A DNA stretch of 64,000 bases from Dryomyza anilis (GCA_951804985.1 OX638132.1:44988791-45052790); one strand, 5' to 3'; counted from the stretch's first letter, positions 1 through 10,237 are shown. A program made the numbers and translations. Notes: generated by a model from the letters alone, not told the origin.

Positions 1-60
1 ACCTGATAGCGTTACTAAAGCTTTAAGAGTTGTATTTAAATGAAGTTCTAAATGTGAGTC

Positions 61-1225
61 CTGTTCTTCAGGCTGATTGTTAGTTTTCCGTTGGCGATTT
101 TTCCGATATATGTTTAAAAGCGACATACAAAAATGTATAGGCAAATTTTAATTGAGCCATCGCATAGACCATTTCAAAGAATTCTATTTAGAGAAACAAT
201 TGATCGACAAATATCTGATTTTGAATTAAAACGGTCACATTTGGCGTGAATTGTGCACCATATCTTGCGATTCGCACTTTACTGCAACTAGCTCATGATA
301 TTCAAAATTCACACTCTAAATGCTAAATCTTTTATTTTCAAAAATTGTATGTATGTTGATGATGTGCTAGCTGGGGCTCATGAAGTACACAATGCAGTTA
401 AAGCTCGAGTTGAATTGATTCTCGCACTCAAATCGGCTGGATTTTCAGAAATTTTGTCAGAAACTGCTAAACTTTTTGATCCAGCTGGGTGGCTTGCACC
501 AATTATCTTTACAGCAAAAATTATTATGCAGCAGGTTTGGTTAGATAAAACCGAATGGGACGAAGTGTTAGTTCCTCAAACTCATTCAAAATGTATGGAA
601 TTTGTAGAAAATTACCACCATATTCAAGCCATAAAGGGTCGATTATCAAATTAATAGTTCTGTAGAGATTCATGGATTTTATGATGCCTCGGAAAAGGCA
701 TACGCTGGGACCATATACATTAGAATTAGTAATAATTCTAATATCTCACACATTTGCTAATGGAAAAAACAAAAGTTGCTCCTGTCAAAAGTATTTCTTT
801 GCCACAGTTAGAATTATGTGGAGCTCTTCTGCTCTCAGAAATGATGGATATTTTGATTGTTGATTTAAACATTAATATTAATCATATATTTTATTGGACT
901 GATTCAACTATTGTACTTGCATGGCTAAAAAAACACCATGCTCGTGGACTTGTTTTGTAGCCAATCGTGTTTCAGAAATATAAGACAAAGTTGGTAGTCA
1001 AAATTGGTATCATGTAGATACCCACGAAAATCCCGTAAAGAAATTACAAGTACTAAAGTGCGCTTGATAATTATTTGTCAAAAAATTAATTATGCTGACG
1101 AATACACTAATTTGTTAAATAAATTACCAATTCATTCTAAAAGTAGTATGCTATCTCTAAATCTTTATTTAGATTCTAAAGGTATTCTCCGAGTTAATGG
1201 AAGATTGATAAATTCACCTTTTTAA
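61..1225 (+). pseudogene. BEL/Pao pol: reverse transcriptase and RNase H, frameshifted
   Basis: About 120-300 reads as RT in changing frames, with an FQRILFRET block. 295-654 holds the catalytic YVDDVLAGAH block (the DD of RT motif C) followed by AKLFDPAGWLAP, the conserved start of the Pao connection region. 672-960 is RNase H-like, with FYDASEKAYA spread over a frameshift, [13 protein letters not shown] and [13 protein letters not shown]. 1004-1225 reads like the segment between RNase H and integrase. At least four frame changes and several stops separate the blocks. It would copy element RNA into DNA if intact. Frameshifts and family are clear; exact limits are approximate. Confidence 0.85.
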
Positions 1226-1308
1226 CATTTAACGAAAGTCATCCAATATTGCTTCCGTATAATTGTAGATTTTCGGAACTACTTGTTGAGTTCATGCATT
1301 ATTGATCA

Positions 1309-2140
1309 TTGCACGGTGGAAATCAACTTCTATTACGTCTTGTCAGACACCAATATTGGATTCCGAAAGCAAAGAATCTTATTAAAACTGCAATACACAA
1401 ATGCAAAATTTGTGTACTAAATAAAAAAAAGCAATTAACCCAAATTATGGCCGCTCTTCCAGTCGAACGCACTACTTTCACTCGACCGTTTGCCACAACT
1501 GGCATCGATTTCGCCGGCCCATTCGACTTCAAAAACTATACTGGATGAGCGTGTCTGATTACAAAAGGATACGTCTGCTTATTTGTTTGCTTCGTGACAA
1601 AAGCAATTCACTTAGAGGCCACGAGCGACTTATCGTCCACTACATTTTTAGCAGCTTTTACCAGATTTGCATCTCGAAGAGGTTGCCCCAAAGAACTCTT
1701 TTCAGACAATGGCACCAATTTCGTTGGTGCCTCAAAAATTATAAAAATTGACTTTCGTGATTTTATCATTTCTTCTCAAGAAAAAGTGTGCACTAATTAT
1801 AACCACATGTATATTACCTGGAATTTAATTCCTGCTGGAGCTCCGCATATGGTAGGTATATGGGAAGCAAGAGTGAAAAGCTTTAAAATTCATTTTAAAC
1901 AAATGGCTATTTCCCATAAATACACGTTTGAAAAGCTATCTACATTATTATGTCGTATTGAGGCGTGTCTCAATTCTAGACCTCTGAGTCCAATGTCAAA
2001 GGACTAATTATGGCACCTGCAGAACCTAGTATTGCTGCTAGTTCTCTTAGTATAATAAATCGATGGCAAAGACTTAAAGCTTTTGCTCAACATTTATCAC
2101 AACGATGCACATTGGGAAATAATTCCAAATTTATGGCCAA
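1309..2140 (+). pseudogene. BEL/Pao integrase (zinc-binding and core), frameshifted
   Basis: 1309-1548 gives the H2C2 zinc-binding domain: HGG at the start, a conserved HQYWIPKAK block, and CKICVLNKK. It runs into TGIDFAGPF, the first catalytic Asp of the core. A frame change near 1548-1594 leads to KAIHLEATSDLSS and LFSDNGTNFVGA, the second Asp, then GIWEARVKSFK, the Glu region, and LNSRPLSP. The DD35E residues can all be located but lie in different frames. After about 2010 only short traces remain. It would insert element cDNA into the genome if intact. Confidence 0.85.
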
Positions 2141-2504
2141 AAACCAAACATAAGACATCGACATTAAATTACCATCTAATAAAAGGTAATGAATCATAGC
2201 AGATATGCATATAGTTTTTTTAATATTTGGTTTGTACTTTTATTATAATTCCTATTTAACCAAATAAACACGAAAAATTAAATTTTTGTGCCCCACCCCA
2301 ATTATATCAAATATTTCACGTATTTTTATAATTACAAATTTGTAACATATTCCATATCATTGATATTGAAAATAAGACGACCACCCTACAACAATTTCTG
2401 TCAGCAATATTGTTCGGCTTCATATAAGTTTTTAAGTTCGCCATTTTCATTTTTATTTTTGTATTTCCCAATTTAATATAAGAAACACCTCCTTAAATAC
2501 ATTG
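2141..2504. other. AT-rich stretch with no recognised gene
   Basis: Between the last integrase traces and the DINE-like repeat. It is AT-rich with stops in all frames. It may be part of the repeat insertion or decayed BEL pol; nothing in it lets me decide. Confidence 0.4.
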
Positions 2505-3124
2505 CTACAAAAAACGAGTTGCGAAAGTTAGGTCACATGGGTAAGTTCGGTCACATGGGGCGGATTTTTATAGTCGGTCGGGCCCGACAATGGAATACCC
2601 TACACCTTTGGTAGGGATATTAACCCTCAGAATATTATTCATATATCAGAAATTTACGTCTTATATCCCCATAAATTAAAAAAATGATATAAAATATAAA
2701 AAACTAAAAAAACAAATTGAAAAATATAATTGGGTGGACCACGACTATATTTAAAATTTTGAAAGGCTAATATTTCATAGATTTGATTTTAATAATTTAC
2801 GGATCAAATTTCCACTATGAAAACCCGGTAAATAATGAAAAAAAAAAGTGGGCGGATCACGCACATTTTCGGACCAAATATTTTTAGGTGAATTATAACA
2901 AAATGTTTTAAATTTTATAACTATACCTTGAATACTTTTCGAGTTATTAGTTCCGAAAGAGTTATATAAAAGTGATTTGTATGAGAGGTGGGCGTGTCCG
3001 TTGACCGATTTGGCTCATTTTCAAACTCAGTTCCTACTTTTGGATAAAATATATTGAGACGAAATTTCATCGCATTCTGATCAGTATTTCTCAAGTTATT
3101 CTGTATTCGGACAGCAAGACAGCA

Positions 3125-3157
<33 letters not shown>

Positions 3158-3296
3158 GACATGGCTAAACGGACTCGGGTAGTGATGCTGATCAAGAATA
3201 TATATACTTTTCCATACCGGACACGCCTCCTAAGGAGCGTTACAATAAATGCACAAAGTTAATATACCCTGTACCTCATAGGTGTAGGATATAATA
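2505..3296 (+). repeat. DINE-1-like repeat, copy 1, inserted in BEL pol
   Basis: Carries GGTCACATGGG near the start and a GGTCGGGCCCGAC box. It has ATACCCTACACC at one end and its inverted form at the other, a run of GACAGACAGACAG at 3130-3160, and the block ATCAAGAATATATATACTTT near 3195. The last two blocks are what I remember from fly DINE-1/INE-1 (Helitron-related) repeats. Related copies lie at 60075-60655 (minus) and 61565-62275 (plus). It splits BEL integrase from DUF5641. The superfamily label is from memory; the homology of the three copies is visible directly. Confidence 0.6.
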
Positions 3297-3317
3297 AAAA
3301 AAAATAATAATAATCTG

Positions 3318-3612
3318 AAAACTCTTTATAATTTTGGCCATAAAAATTAATTTTTTTGTCAATGTGCGATGGAAGGACGAATATTTAAAGGAGCTGCATA
3401 AGCGAAACAAATGGAAGTTTCCTGAAAATAATATAAGTGTTAATGATCTTGTTGTCGTCAAAAATGAAGCCTTGACAACAACGGAGTGGCGCTTGGGAAG
3501 AATTGTAAAAGTATGTACAGGTCCTGATCGAGGAGCCCGGGTAGCTGACATACGGACACAAAAGGGCGTAATTACGCGACCGCTCGTTAAACTTATTCTA
3601 CTTCCAAACTAA
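3318..3612 (+). pseudogene. BEL/Pao DUF5641 (C-terminal pol domain) fragment
   Basis: Reads RWKDEYLKELHKRNKWKF, then NDLVVVKNE, WRLGRIVKV and VADIRTQKGVITRP. This is the usual order of the DUF5641 domain that ends BEL/Pao pol proteins. The natural upstream part is cut off by the DINE-like repeat. It ends in a stop at 3610-3612 and is followed by a pyrimidine-rich CAG (3640-3657) and a new ORF. The domain has a presumed role in integrase target or DNA binding, which is not established. Confidence 0.8.
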
Positions 3613-3670
3613 ATTTTCATTTTTTTTTATATATAAATATATTTTTTCTGGTTACAGGTTTTCAAACATA

Positions 3671-3969
3671 ATGAATTCGTCAACACAATCAAGTCAACGT
3701 CATAGCCGACCATTTGCATGCAGAGTTTGTAAGCGAAATCATCCGCTCAGATTCTGCCATAAATTTCTTGCAATGAATTATGAAAAACGTCTTCGTGCGA
3801 TTCTTTTACATAGCTATTGTTCTAGATGTCTAGCACATAAGCACCTCGCTAAAAATCATGTAATTCAATTAATGTAATTCTAATTCATTCTAATGATAGA
3901 CTAAACGAATATAGACTAAGAGAAATGCGACCTAATGACAATTATTCGCTGGCGGTTCCTGTTGTTAAT
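3671..3969 (+). pseudogene. Zinc-knuckle ORF downstream of BEL pol, cut by the Polinton
   Basis: Starts with ATG after a candidate 3' splice site (pyrimidine tract and CAG ending at 3657). It encodes CRVCKRNHPLRFCHKF and CSRCLAHKHLAKNH, two Cys/His clusters. A stop at about 3875 interrupts it; traces run on to 3969, where the Polinton begins. The continuation at 27356 is retropepsin-like. The same order (DUF5641, splice-like CAG, zinc-knuckle ORF) is seen on the minus strand at 55200-54625. The domain presumably binds RNA. This is a separate 3' ORF rather than the 5' gag. Confidence 0.7.
3964..3969 (+). repeat. Polinton target-site duplication, left copy
   Basis: GTTAAT immediately before the AGTAGTATG terminus. 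The identical hexamer follows the other terminus at 27350-27355. The BEL reading frame upstream and downstream belongs to one ORF type. Confidence 0.93.
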
Positions 3970-4880
3970 AGTAGTATGTTAGCGCCGGTTCTGGCTCAAA
4001 GGGGCTCCATGGAGCCATAAGGAACCATGAGGAGCATTTTTTCACAGAGATGTTGTTATTGTTTTCAATAGGGATCACTTTTTAACAGAGTAGTTGTTAG
4101 TGTATTTTAGTTCGGATAATTTTTTAACAGAGTTGTTGTTATTGTTTTCAATATGGATCATTTTGTAACAGAGTAGTTGTTAGTATAATTTCATGTGTAT
4201 TATATGTATACTATATACATTATAATGGCATGGAGCCATTGGGATGACATTTTAACATATGTTTTTAATGTTGATACATACATATATATTATATGTATGT
4301 AATGAAGGCATGCAGCCGTAAAGAGTAAATGTGCAACTCATATTGTTGTTGGGATAATTATTTGTAATTTAATACATGGCTATATGAATGAATGTTATTA
4401 TTAGACATATATTTTTTGGTGGGTAATTTTTTTGTTGTAAACAGGTAAATGCACTTCTGCATTAATGCATTGACACATATTTAATTCCAGGTGAATTTTA
4501 CTATAATGGATATTGCAGTATATTTTTATTCTACAAAGACATGGTCATTTAATTCGTTTAATTTGCTTATATGAATGAATGAACCATAAGACTCCATTGG
4601 GATCATTTTTATTTAAATTTTCAGGGAGCAATAAGGCTCCATTGGGATCAATTTTTAAACAACATACTATAAGTTTTAAAGATTGAACATGTTAAAACAT
4701 GTTTAATTTTACTTTGTTTTCTCTTGAGTCAAATTTTATACTCTCCTTAAAATTTTAATTGAGTATATTTATTCTAATGGAATTATCTTTTTCACTCATT
4801 TTAAAGAGATATCCATTACATACAAATGAATCGAAATTTGAATTAAAGTTATTTATCGTCTACATTACAATTTGATAGGA
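3970..4880 (+). repeat. Polinton left terminal inverted repeat
   Basis: Matches the reverse complement of 26346-27349 from the outer end to GATAGGA at 4874-4880, with indels. Near the outer end are four related units of about 41 bp (about 4032-4195), each with TTTTNNAACAGAG and TTGTTATTG or TTGTTAGTG blocks. Palindromic GGCTCCATGGAGCC lies at 4003-4016. Related TGGAGCC, GGCTCC and GGAGCAATAAGGCTCC motifs recur through the repeat, so it is internally structured. No gene lies in it. Confidence 0.92.
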
Positions 4881-4894
4881 AAAGAAAACTATAA

Positions 4895-5191
4895 ATGGAA
4901 GTTATAAAATTAAAAAAGTTTTTAAAAGGATTTAATAATATTTTATTGATCATAAAAAAACAGTTTATTAAGTTTGTCCCTTATTGTAAGCATTACCAGT
5001 ATATGGAAAAAATATTAACTATTCACGGAGTACATTATAAGAGGTGTCCATGGGCCACAGATGACTTAACGGAGGGACCAGATACATGTGGTTGCTATTA
5101 TTATGACAAGGAATGCAAAGACATTGATAAACTAATAAAATTATATTATAGAATAAAATATACAAAACAATTGTTCATTACATATTATTAA
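4895..5191 (+). CDS. Small unknown Polinton ORF next to left TIR (98 aa)
   Basis: An intact ATG-to-TAA ORF starting 14 bp inside the left TIR border. The first half is Lys-rich and basic (KLKKFLKGFNNILLIIKKQF). The second half is Cys- and Tyr-rich: HYKRCPWATDDLTEGPDTCG, then CYYYDKEC. Cys residues at about 48, 65, 67 and 73 could form a small metal site, but I recognise no family. No signal peptide is evident. It points toward the convergent protease/capsid block. It is one of few unbroken ORFs in the element, so it is either short by chance or recently under selection. No function is assigned. Confidence 0.5.
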   Translation: MEVIKLKKFLKGFNNILLIIKKQFIKFVPYCKHYQYMEKILTIHGVHYKRCPWATDDLTEGPDTCGCYYYDKECKDIDKLIKLYYRIKYTKQLFITYY

Positions 5192-5326
5192 TAATGTTTT
5201 TTATTATATAATGACTCAATGAATTTGTAAAATTTTAAATAATAGATATAAAAAGACAAACTTATAAATTATTTTCATTAAATTTTATTATAGGAAACTT
5301 AAACATACTTTTAAAATAATGCACAG

Positions 5327-5729
5327 CTAAAATATCATAATATATAAGTTATATATATCAAAATAATTAAAAAACTTATTAAAAGAAATAGTTTTACTTG
5401 TTAAATATATAAATATACAGCAATAAACACCGCATAACATTGAAATTTCATTTTGTAATCGTAAATTGCTTTTAATAAATGTGGATGCATTTGTTTGAAT
5501 AAAATTTACAAATGGTTTAATAGGAGAACTCTCTGCAGAACAAAAATACTCAGCCGGCCCTTTTCGAGGAAAATATGTTACAATCCAATGTGATCCTGGT
5601 TCATCCATATTCACAATATAAAATGCTGGCTTTTTTATTCGATTTCTGATTTGATGCAAAAACTCCTTTAAAATTTTTCTTAGTTACTAAATTTTTATAT
5701 AAAATATTTTCTATATTACTTGTATTCAT
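5327..5729 (-). pseudogene. Polinton cysteine protease (adenovirus-type, C5-like), frameshifted
   Basis: Capsid-maturation protease of Polintons, related to adenovirus and Ulp1-type proteases. The block NMDEPGSHWIVTYF carries the catalytic His. QNEISMLCGVYCCIF carries the oxyanion Gln and nucleophile Cys. The usual acidic residue after EYF is a Cys here (EYFCSAE), a probable loss. The natural ATG is at 5727-5729. A 1-bp shift near 5645-5655 separates the N-terminal block (ending GVFASNQ) from the rest. The ATG overlaps the stop of the upstream capsid gene as ATGA, suggesting joint expression. Length is close to 130 codons. Confidence 0.82.
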
Positions 5730-6989
5730 AATGATTGTAATACAGTACGATTTTTATCAATTTCCAAAACACTATCAAACTCACAATATGTTAAACACGT
5801 AATTGCTTCAGAAAGTGCTTCACTGAAACGACCTTCAATTCGTATTGTACCTTGATTTAATAAGTTTCCACAGTGTGAGTTATTGTTATGGTCTGGTGTT
5901 AAATCAAATGCAAGTAAGAAATATCCGTTATCAAATAATTCTTTAGTTATTTGATGTCCCTTATTAATGTAATGCATGCCAGTACCTTTAAATAAGATTT
6001 GATATCCCTTTGTACTTATACGTCCATGTTTATAATCAAATTCAATCGGCTGTGCTGGTACTTGTACTCCATTTACAACTAAATTAAATCTTTGTAAATT
6101 GAAATGGCGAAAGTTATACGGATTTTCCGAACGATCACCAGCATATACTGATATGCTTTATTAGTTACCATACCAAATATTAAGAAATTTGAAAGTTGTC
6201 CAATTATAACATTATCTAACAGTAGATAATGATTGCCGGGGTGAATGGTGAATGTCTTAATTTCAACTTTTTTTATATGGATAAATAGCATTCATTTCTA
6301 CTTTGTAAAACATTATGATGTGCCATTAAAATATACTATTAATGGTAAGATGATTAATGTATAAGTTAGCTTCATGAATTTTAATAGATGACTCTCCAGA
6401 TTTTGAATCTTCTAGTATATAAAAAGAAGGTTTCTCCATATTAAGGGTTACTTTAAGTTCCACATTAAGATCCACATTTAGCTTGATTAAATATATCTGC
6501 ATGAAGTTTTCCAATCAATTCAACTCGTTCTCCATTTTTAAATGTTTTCTTTCGTCTAGCTAAACCTGTATTTTTATTCTCAACTATTGAATTAATTTTT
6601 TTTATATCTAATGACCATCCGCATGATTCAAGATGTGTAGATTTAGCATCATTTCCATAGTTTAACAATGTTTCAATATAAGATCTATAGTGATAATTAT
6701 TATCAGATTGAGATACATTTCTATTATTTAAATGAACACTACAGCTTCGAAATAATGAATGTAGTAAATTGTTTATGACTCCTCCACTTCCATTAATTTC
6801 TACAATTAATCGTAAATAAACACTACTTAGATCACGATATGTTTCACCATTCCGAGTGAAAGAAATTCTATTGTAGTAGAGTTGTCAATTGATGCTATTG
6901 GACTATATGATACCTCCTCTGTTTTAATTATGCTAGTTTGTCAAAAGATCTAATTCACTTCTCATACATTCAATAAATCCTGCCATCAT
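5726..6989 (-). pseudogene. Polinton major capsid protein (double jelly-roll), multiply frameshifted
   Basis: The shell protein of the predicted Polinton virion. Blocks in order from the probable ATG (6986-6989): MAGFIECM; an N-terminal block ending in GVINNLLHSLFRSC; LETLLNYG-like (seen as IETLLNYGNDAK), 6690-6630; FKNGERVELIGKLHADIFNQ; a middle block around 6340-6480; VEIKTFTIHPGNHYLLLDNV at 6200-6260; and a C-terminal block with LLAFDLTPD, GTIRIEGRFSEAL and CEFDSVLEIDKNR. These match what I remember of Polinton capsid proteins. At least four frame changes occur. The stop at 5726-5728 overlaps the protease ATG. Length of about 420 codons is slightly short for the family. Confidence 0.82.
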
Positions 6990-6996
6990 AAATAAA

Positions 6997-7463
6997 TTAA
7001 CAGTTGCCAAATATATCAGTAAACTTCCTTCTTCTAGAACGTTTAGTTTTCATATGATCTTTTTTCTTTAGTCGTTTGAATTCTATACGTTTTCCATTCC
7101 GATCTTGTATATTTTTAATTTTGCTAATAACTTTTTCTTTTAAATTTCGAACAGCCTTTTTACCCTGTTCAGTTAATATAGTTTTTATAGGTTCAGTTAA
7201 TATAGTTTTTATAGGTACTAAACCTAACTCTTCAAAAACTGATTTTCCAATTTCGAGTGAATGATTTTTTAAAGCATTAGAGGTTTTCCATTTCATTTCC
7301 ATTTCCATTTCATTAGAGGTTTTAGATGTGTATACAAGGCCGAAAAAAATGAACCAATTCCACGACCATATTGAACAATTCTAAGAGAATGGTATATATC
7401 TCCTATATTATCCAAATTTGATCCGGATTGATTAAGATAGTACTCAGAATAAATCTTGTCCAT
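6997..7463 (-). pseudogene. Small basic Polinton structural protein (GIGSFF motif), broken
   Basis: The ATG at 7461-7463 starts MDKIYSEYYLNQSGSNLDNI, then a GRGIGSFFSALYTHLKPL motif. A stop falls in a GGAAAT-rich stretch (about 7290-7315). An ORF at 6997-7308 continues in another frame and is strongly basic at its end (KTKRSRRRKF). A Gly-rich GIGSFF-type segment beside a Lys/Arg-rich tail is typical of the small protein coded next to the capsid gene in Polintons; the role (core or membrane-active protein) is inferred. A 24-bp direct duplication (7167-7190 and 7191-7214) repeats eight residues in frame. It lies 8 bp upstream of the capsid ATG. Confidence 0.65.
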
Positions 7464-7504
7464 GGTTTACATATAAATGATATCAGTACAACTTATGAAG
7501 CTTC

Positions 7505-8291
7505 TTTTATATTACGAAAATGTAACGTGCAATAAACGGGGAATTCAATTCATTATTTTTAAGCATTTTATTTTTTGATCACCTACATATCTCGGTTTAA
7601 TAATGTCTGTGTACACAAACACTAGGTTGTATAGCTCGCTAGATCTTAATTTATAATTTGTATGTGAATTAAATTTTTCATAAGAATTCTATATAAAATC
7701 TAACATTTTAAGTATTGTATTCTCCGATACAAAGTGTCTATTAATACTCCTTTTTACGCTAACGAATTCAGGGTTTTCATTTATACTATCTTGAATGTCT
7801 TATTTTTCAGTTATTAATTTTAAACTTTTATCTATTTTGTTATCGATATTCAACTTTTCTTTATTTTTTTTAGTTTTTTTTTATTACAACTGTCTCAGGA
7901 TTAGAATTGACATTGAGTTGATTTTCTGCAATTTGTGGTTTTTCTTCTCTATTTGTGATAGCTTGATTTATATTGTCCATGAAATTTAAATATGTGATAG
8001 GGATAGTATTTTTTTTTTATCTACTTTTAGATCAGTATTTACATTTTTAATTTTACTTTTATTTAACTTTAAAGTTGATTTCAAAATATCCCTTTTATTC
8101 AAATTTCGAGATACTTCAAATGTTGATGGGTTAGTAACAAGTTGAAATGAAATTTCTTTTAAACGTACAACCCAGTTTTCATTTAAAATCAAAGATTGTG
8201 TTAATATATTTGTAAATGTAGATTTAGTATTTTCATAGATATTTGCGGAATAATTAATTAATAAAGTAACACAAAAACTGGAATCACCCAT
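7505..8291 (-). pseudogene. Polinton minor capsid (penton-like) protein, decayed
   Basis: Starts with ATG at 8289-8291: MGDSSFCVTLLINYSANIYE, then NENWVVRLKEISFQLV. This is the usual start of the single-jelly-roll minor capsid protein of Polintons, which forms vertex capsomers. The first 101 codons are open. The middle (7560-7985) is AT-rich and out of frame. Near the end VFVYTDIIKPRYVGDQKIK (7600-7660) and a LLHVTF block match the C-terminal part of the family. It is shorter than expected, with deletions and frameshifts. It sits in the minus-strand capsid block between integrase and the basic protein. Confidence 0.7.
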
Positions 8292-8429
8292 CTTTTATTT
8301 TCAAATGTTTTAATAAGAATGCTAGTTTTTTTTATTAAAAATCACTTTATTTATATAAATATTTGAACTACATAATTATAATAAATTAAATATAGTTTAC
8401 TTAGTTAATAAATCGTTTTTATTGATCCA

Positions 8430-9300
8430 TCAATTATGTTCACTTCCAAAACCGAACCATTTGACATATACCATATCATTTTTTCTTTTTATAACCTTTT
8501 CAACTAGATAAGTATTTGATGTTTCTATTTTAAGTAATTCTTCTTCATAAAATCCTCCTTTTATTAATTCTCCTTGATAATCAATTAATTTATATGTAAT
8601 TGGATTTGTGATCTTTATTTTATTTATTTTAAATACCTCATTGGACCAATTTGATTCATATGCTTCATAGATAGTGCCTTTATATTTACTAATTCGAACA
8701 CCACCTCCAATTTTTAATTTACTCATCTTAAATGTTTTATTATGATTGTAAACTGTATTTGCATTTGTTGATTAGATTTATTGACATTTTTTGGAGACAT
8801 TTTAATACTACGATGATATTTATTATTTTATTTTCAATTATTGTAGCTTTCATATTGGAAAATGTATAATAATGGTTTAATTCAAATCGATACATTAATT
8901 TTTTAAAATGTGAATTGAATAATTCTTTACCCTGATCAGATAGAATATTATTTGGAATTTTATTCTTATTTTTTCCACAATATTTTTCATAGCTAAGGTT
9001 ACTTCGATTCCACTTTTGGTTTTAACAGGAATTGCATATGCGTATTTAGAAAAAACATATATAACAATTAGTAAATATTTATATCCTTTATTAATCTTTG
9101 CAAAAGGTATCATTTCAACAAGATCACTTTGCCAAGTATCTGAAATACCCTTTTGTATAAACCTACGCCGTTTAAAATTTCTTCTTGCTTGTCGGTGCAA
9201 TTCATTTACAAGAACTTCTTTACTCATAGTTAATTCAGCCAATAATGGAAATGATTGATTTTTAAAAATGTATATTTATATAAAAAATACATGCTTCCAA
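8430..9300 (-). pseudogene. Polinton retroviral-type integrase with chromo-like C-terminus, broken
   Basis: 9242-8895 gives NELHRQARRNFKRRRFIQKG, then WQSDLVEM with the first catalytic Asp, and KYAYAIPVKTKSG. After a shift near 8985 the minus strand reads LSDQGKELFNSHF (second Asp), then KATIIE with the Glu 34 residues later. The core then jumps to MSPKNVN: a deletion has removed the helix after the Glu. 8726-8430 is open and carries VRISKYKGTIYEAY, GGFYEEELLK and VEKVIKRKNDMVYVKWFGF, a chromodomain-like end typical of Polinton integrases. The N-terminal zinc domain is missing. It would insert the element's DNA. Confidence 0.85.
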
Positions 9301-9340
9301 CAATTATTTTTATTTGAAGTTAGTCATAGCATAGAGAACA

Positions 9341-10016
9341 ATGTTTCAACAATTTGTGTATCCATTTACAATGTTAGTTTGTGGTCCATCAGGTTGTGGC
9401 AAATCGGCATTTATTATAAATCTTATTAACAATAAACATTTAATTAGTTCTCCTATTACGAAAGTAATTTGGTGTTATGCTGAAAAAAAGTCATTACCAG
9501 AAATTGATAATGTAAATTTTGTTGAAGGTATTCCAGATGACTTTGAGAATTCCGCCAATGAATCTACACTAATTATTTTAGATGTTAGACTCATTTAATA
9601 AAAAAGTTTATGAACTATTTACTAAAGGTTCACATCACCGAAATTTATCAGTTGTATTAGTAACGCAAAATATTTTTCAAAAGGGAACATTTACAAGAGA
9701 TATATCATTGAATTCAAAATATATAGTTATGTTTAAAAATTCTAGAGATAAACTAAAATTTCAATGCTTGGCAAGACAAATTTATACTGAAAATTATAAA
9801 GAATTAGTTCGAGTATATAACACTTGTACTGAGATTGCTCATGGTTATTTATTAATAGGTCTTACACATCAAGCACATAACGCATTAAGATTCAGATCTA
9901 ACATTTTCAATAAAGAATATTGTTATTGCTTTGTTTCAATTCAAAATGACGTGCAAACTGAAACGATTGAAGGAGAACAAATATATTCGAAATGCAATTC
10001 TAAAAAATGCGGATGA
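9341..10016 (+). pseudogene. Polinton DNA-packaging ATPase (FtsK/HerA, A32-like), one break
   Basis: Would pump element DNA into capsids. The ATG at 9341 is followed by FVYPFTMLVCGPSGCGKSAF with a Walker A motif at residues 15-22. The Walker B hydrophobic stretch TLIILD ends the first ORF, which stops at 9598. A small deletion at about 9582 shifts the frame and removes the residues right after Walker B. The second ORF (9582-10016) continues DSFNKKVYELFTKGSHHRN and VVLVTQNIF (sensor region), then FRSNIFNKE near the end. Total length of about 225 codons is normal for the family. It is divergent from the integrase gene and points toward polB. Confidence 0.86.
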
Positions 10017-10019
10017 TAA

Positions 10020-10229
10020 TCTTATAAAATTGCATTTAATATTTTACATAAAAATCATAATGTAAAGAAAATCGATCTAGTAAAGTTAAAATCATATAAA
10101 AATGTCATTAGAAAACTTTGCTGCTCAAAAACTGTTTTACGATCAAAGAGAAAACATCTAATCCAACGTGGAGGATTTATTCCAATTTTGATTTCATCTG
10201 TTTTAAGCGGTGTTAAAAATTTTAGATAA
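10020..10229 (+). pseudogene. Small Polinton protein remnant with QRGGF motif
   Basis: An open frame of 69 codons with no ATG. It starts right after the ATPase stop (TGATAA) and ends at a TAA. It reads YKNVIRKLCCSKTVLRSKRK, then HLIQRGGFIPILISSVLSG, a basic stretch before a short hydrophobic segment. I recall a small protein with an RKLL-QRGGFLP pattern after the ATPase in some insect Polintons, but cannot name its function. The lack of a start suggests decay or overlap with the ATPase frame. The hydrophobic end could be membrane-associated; this is inference. Confidence 0.45.
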
Positions 10230-10237
10230 TATCTAAT

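Larger units (their letters stand above)
1..3969 (+). mobile_element. BEL/Pao LTR retrotransposon, left half of a copy split by the Polinton
   Basis: Degraded pol and downstream ORF of a BEL/Pao element, entering from the left edge of the window. In order: RT, RNase H, integrase zinc-binding and core, an unrelated repeat insertion (about 2505-3296), DUF5641 C-terminal domain, and a zinc-knuckle ORF. The element stops at 3969, where the Polinton starts. Its reading continues at 27356 with a retropepsin-like domain. No LTR is visible on this side. Frameshifts and stops are frequent, so it is not active. Family assignment rests on the YVDDVLAGAH and AKLFDPAGWLAP motifs, which are characteristic of the Pao RT/Peptidase_A17 region. 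Confidence 0.88.

Noticed and set aside
9016..9258. 80-codon plus-strand ORF
   Set aside because: Opposite strand of the Polinton integrase core.
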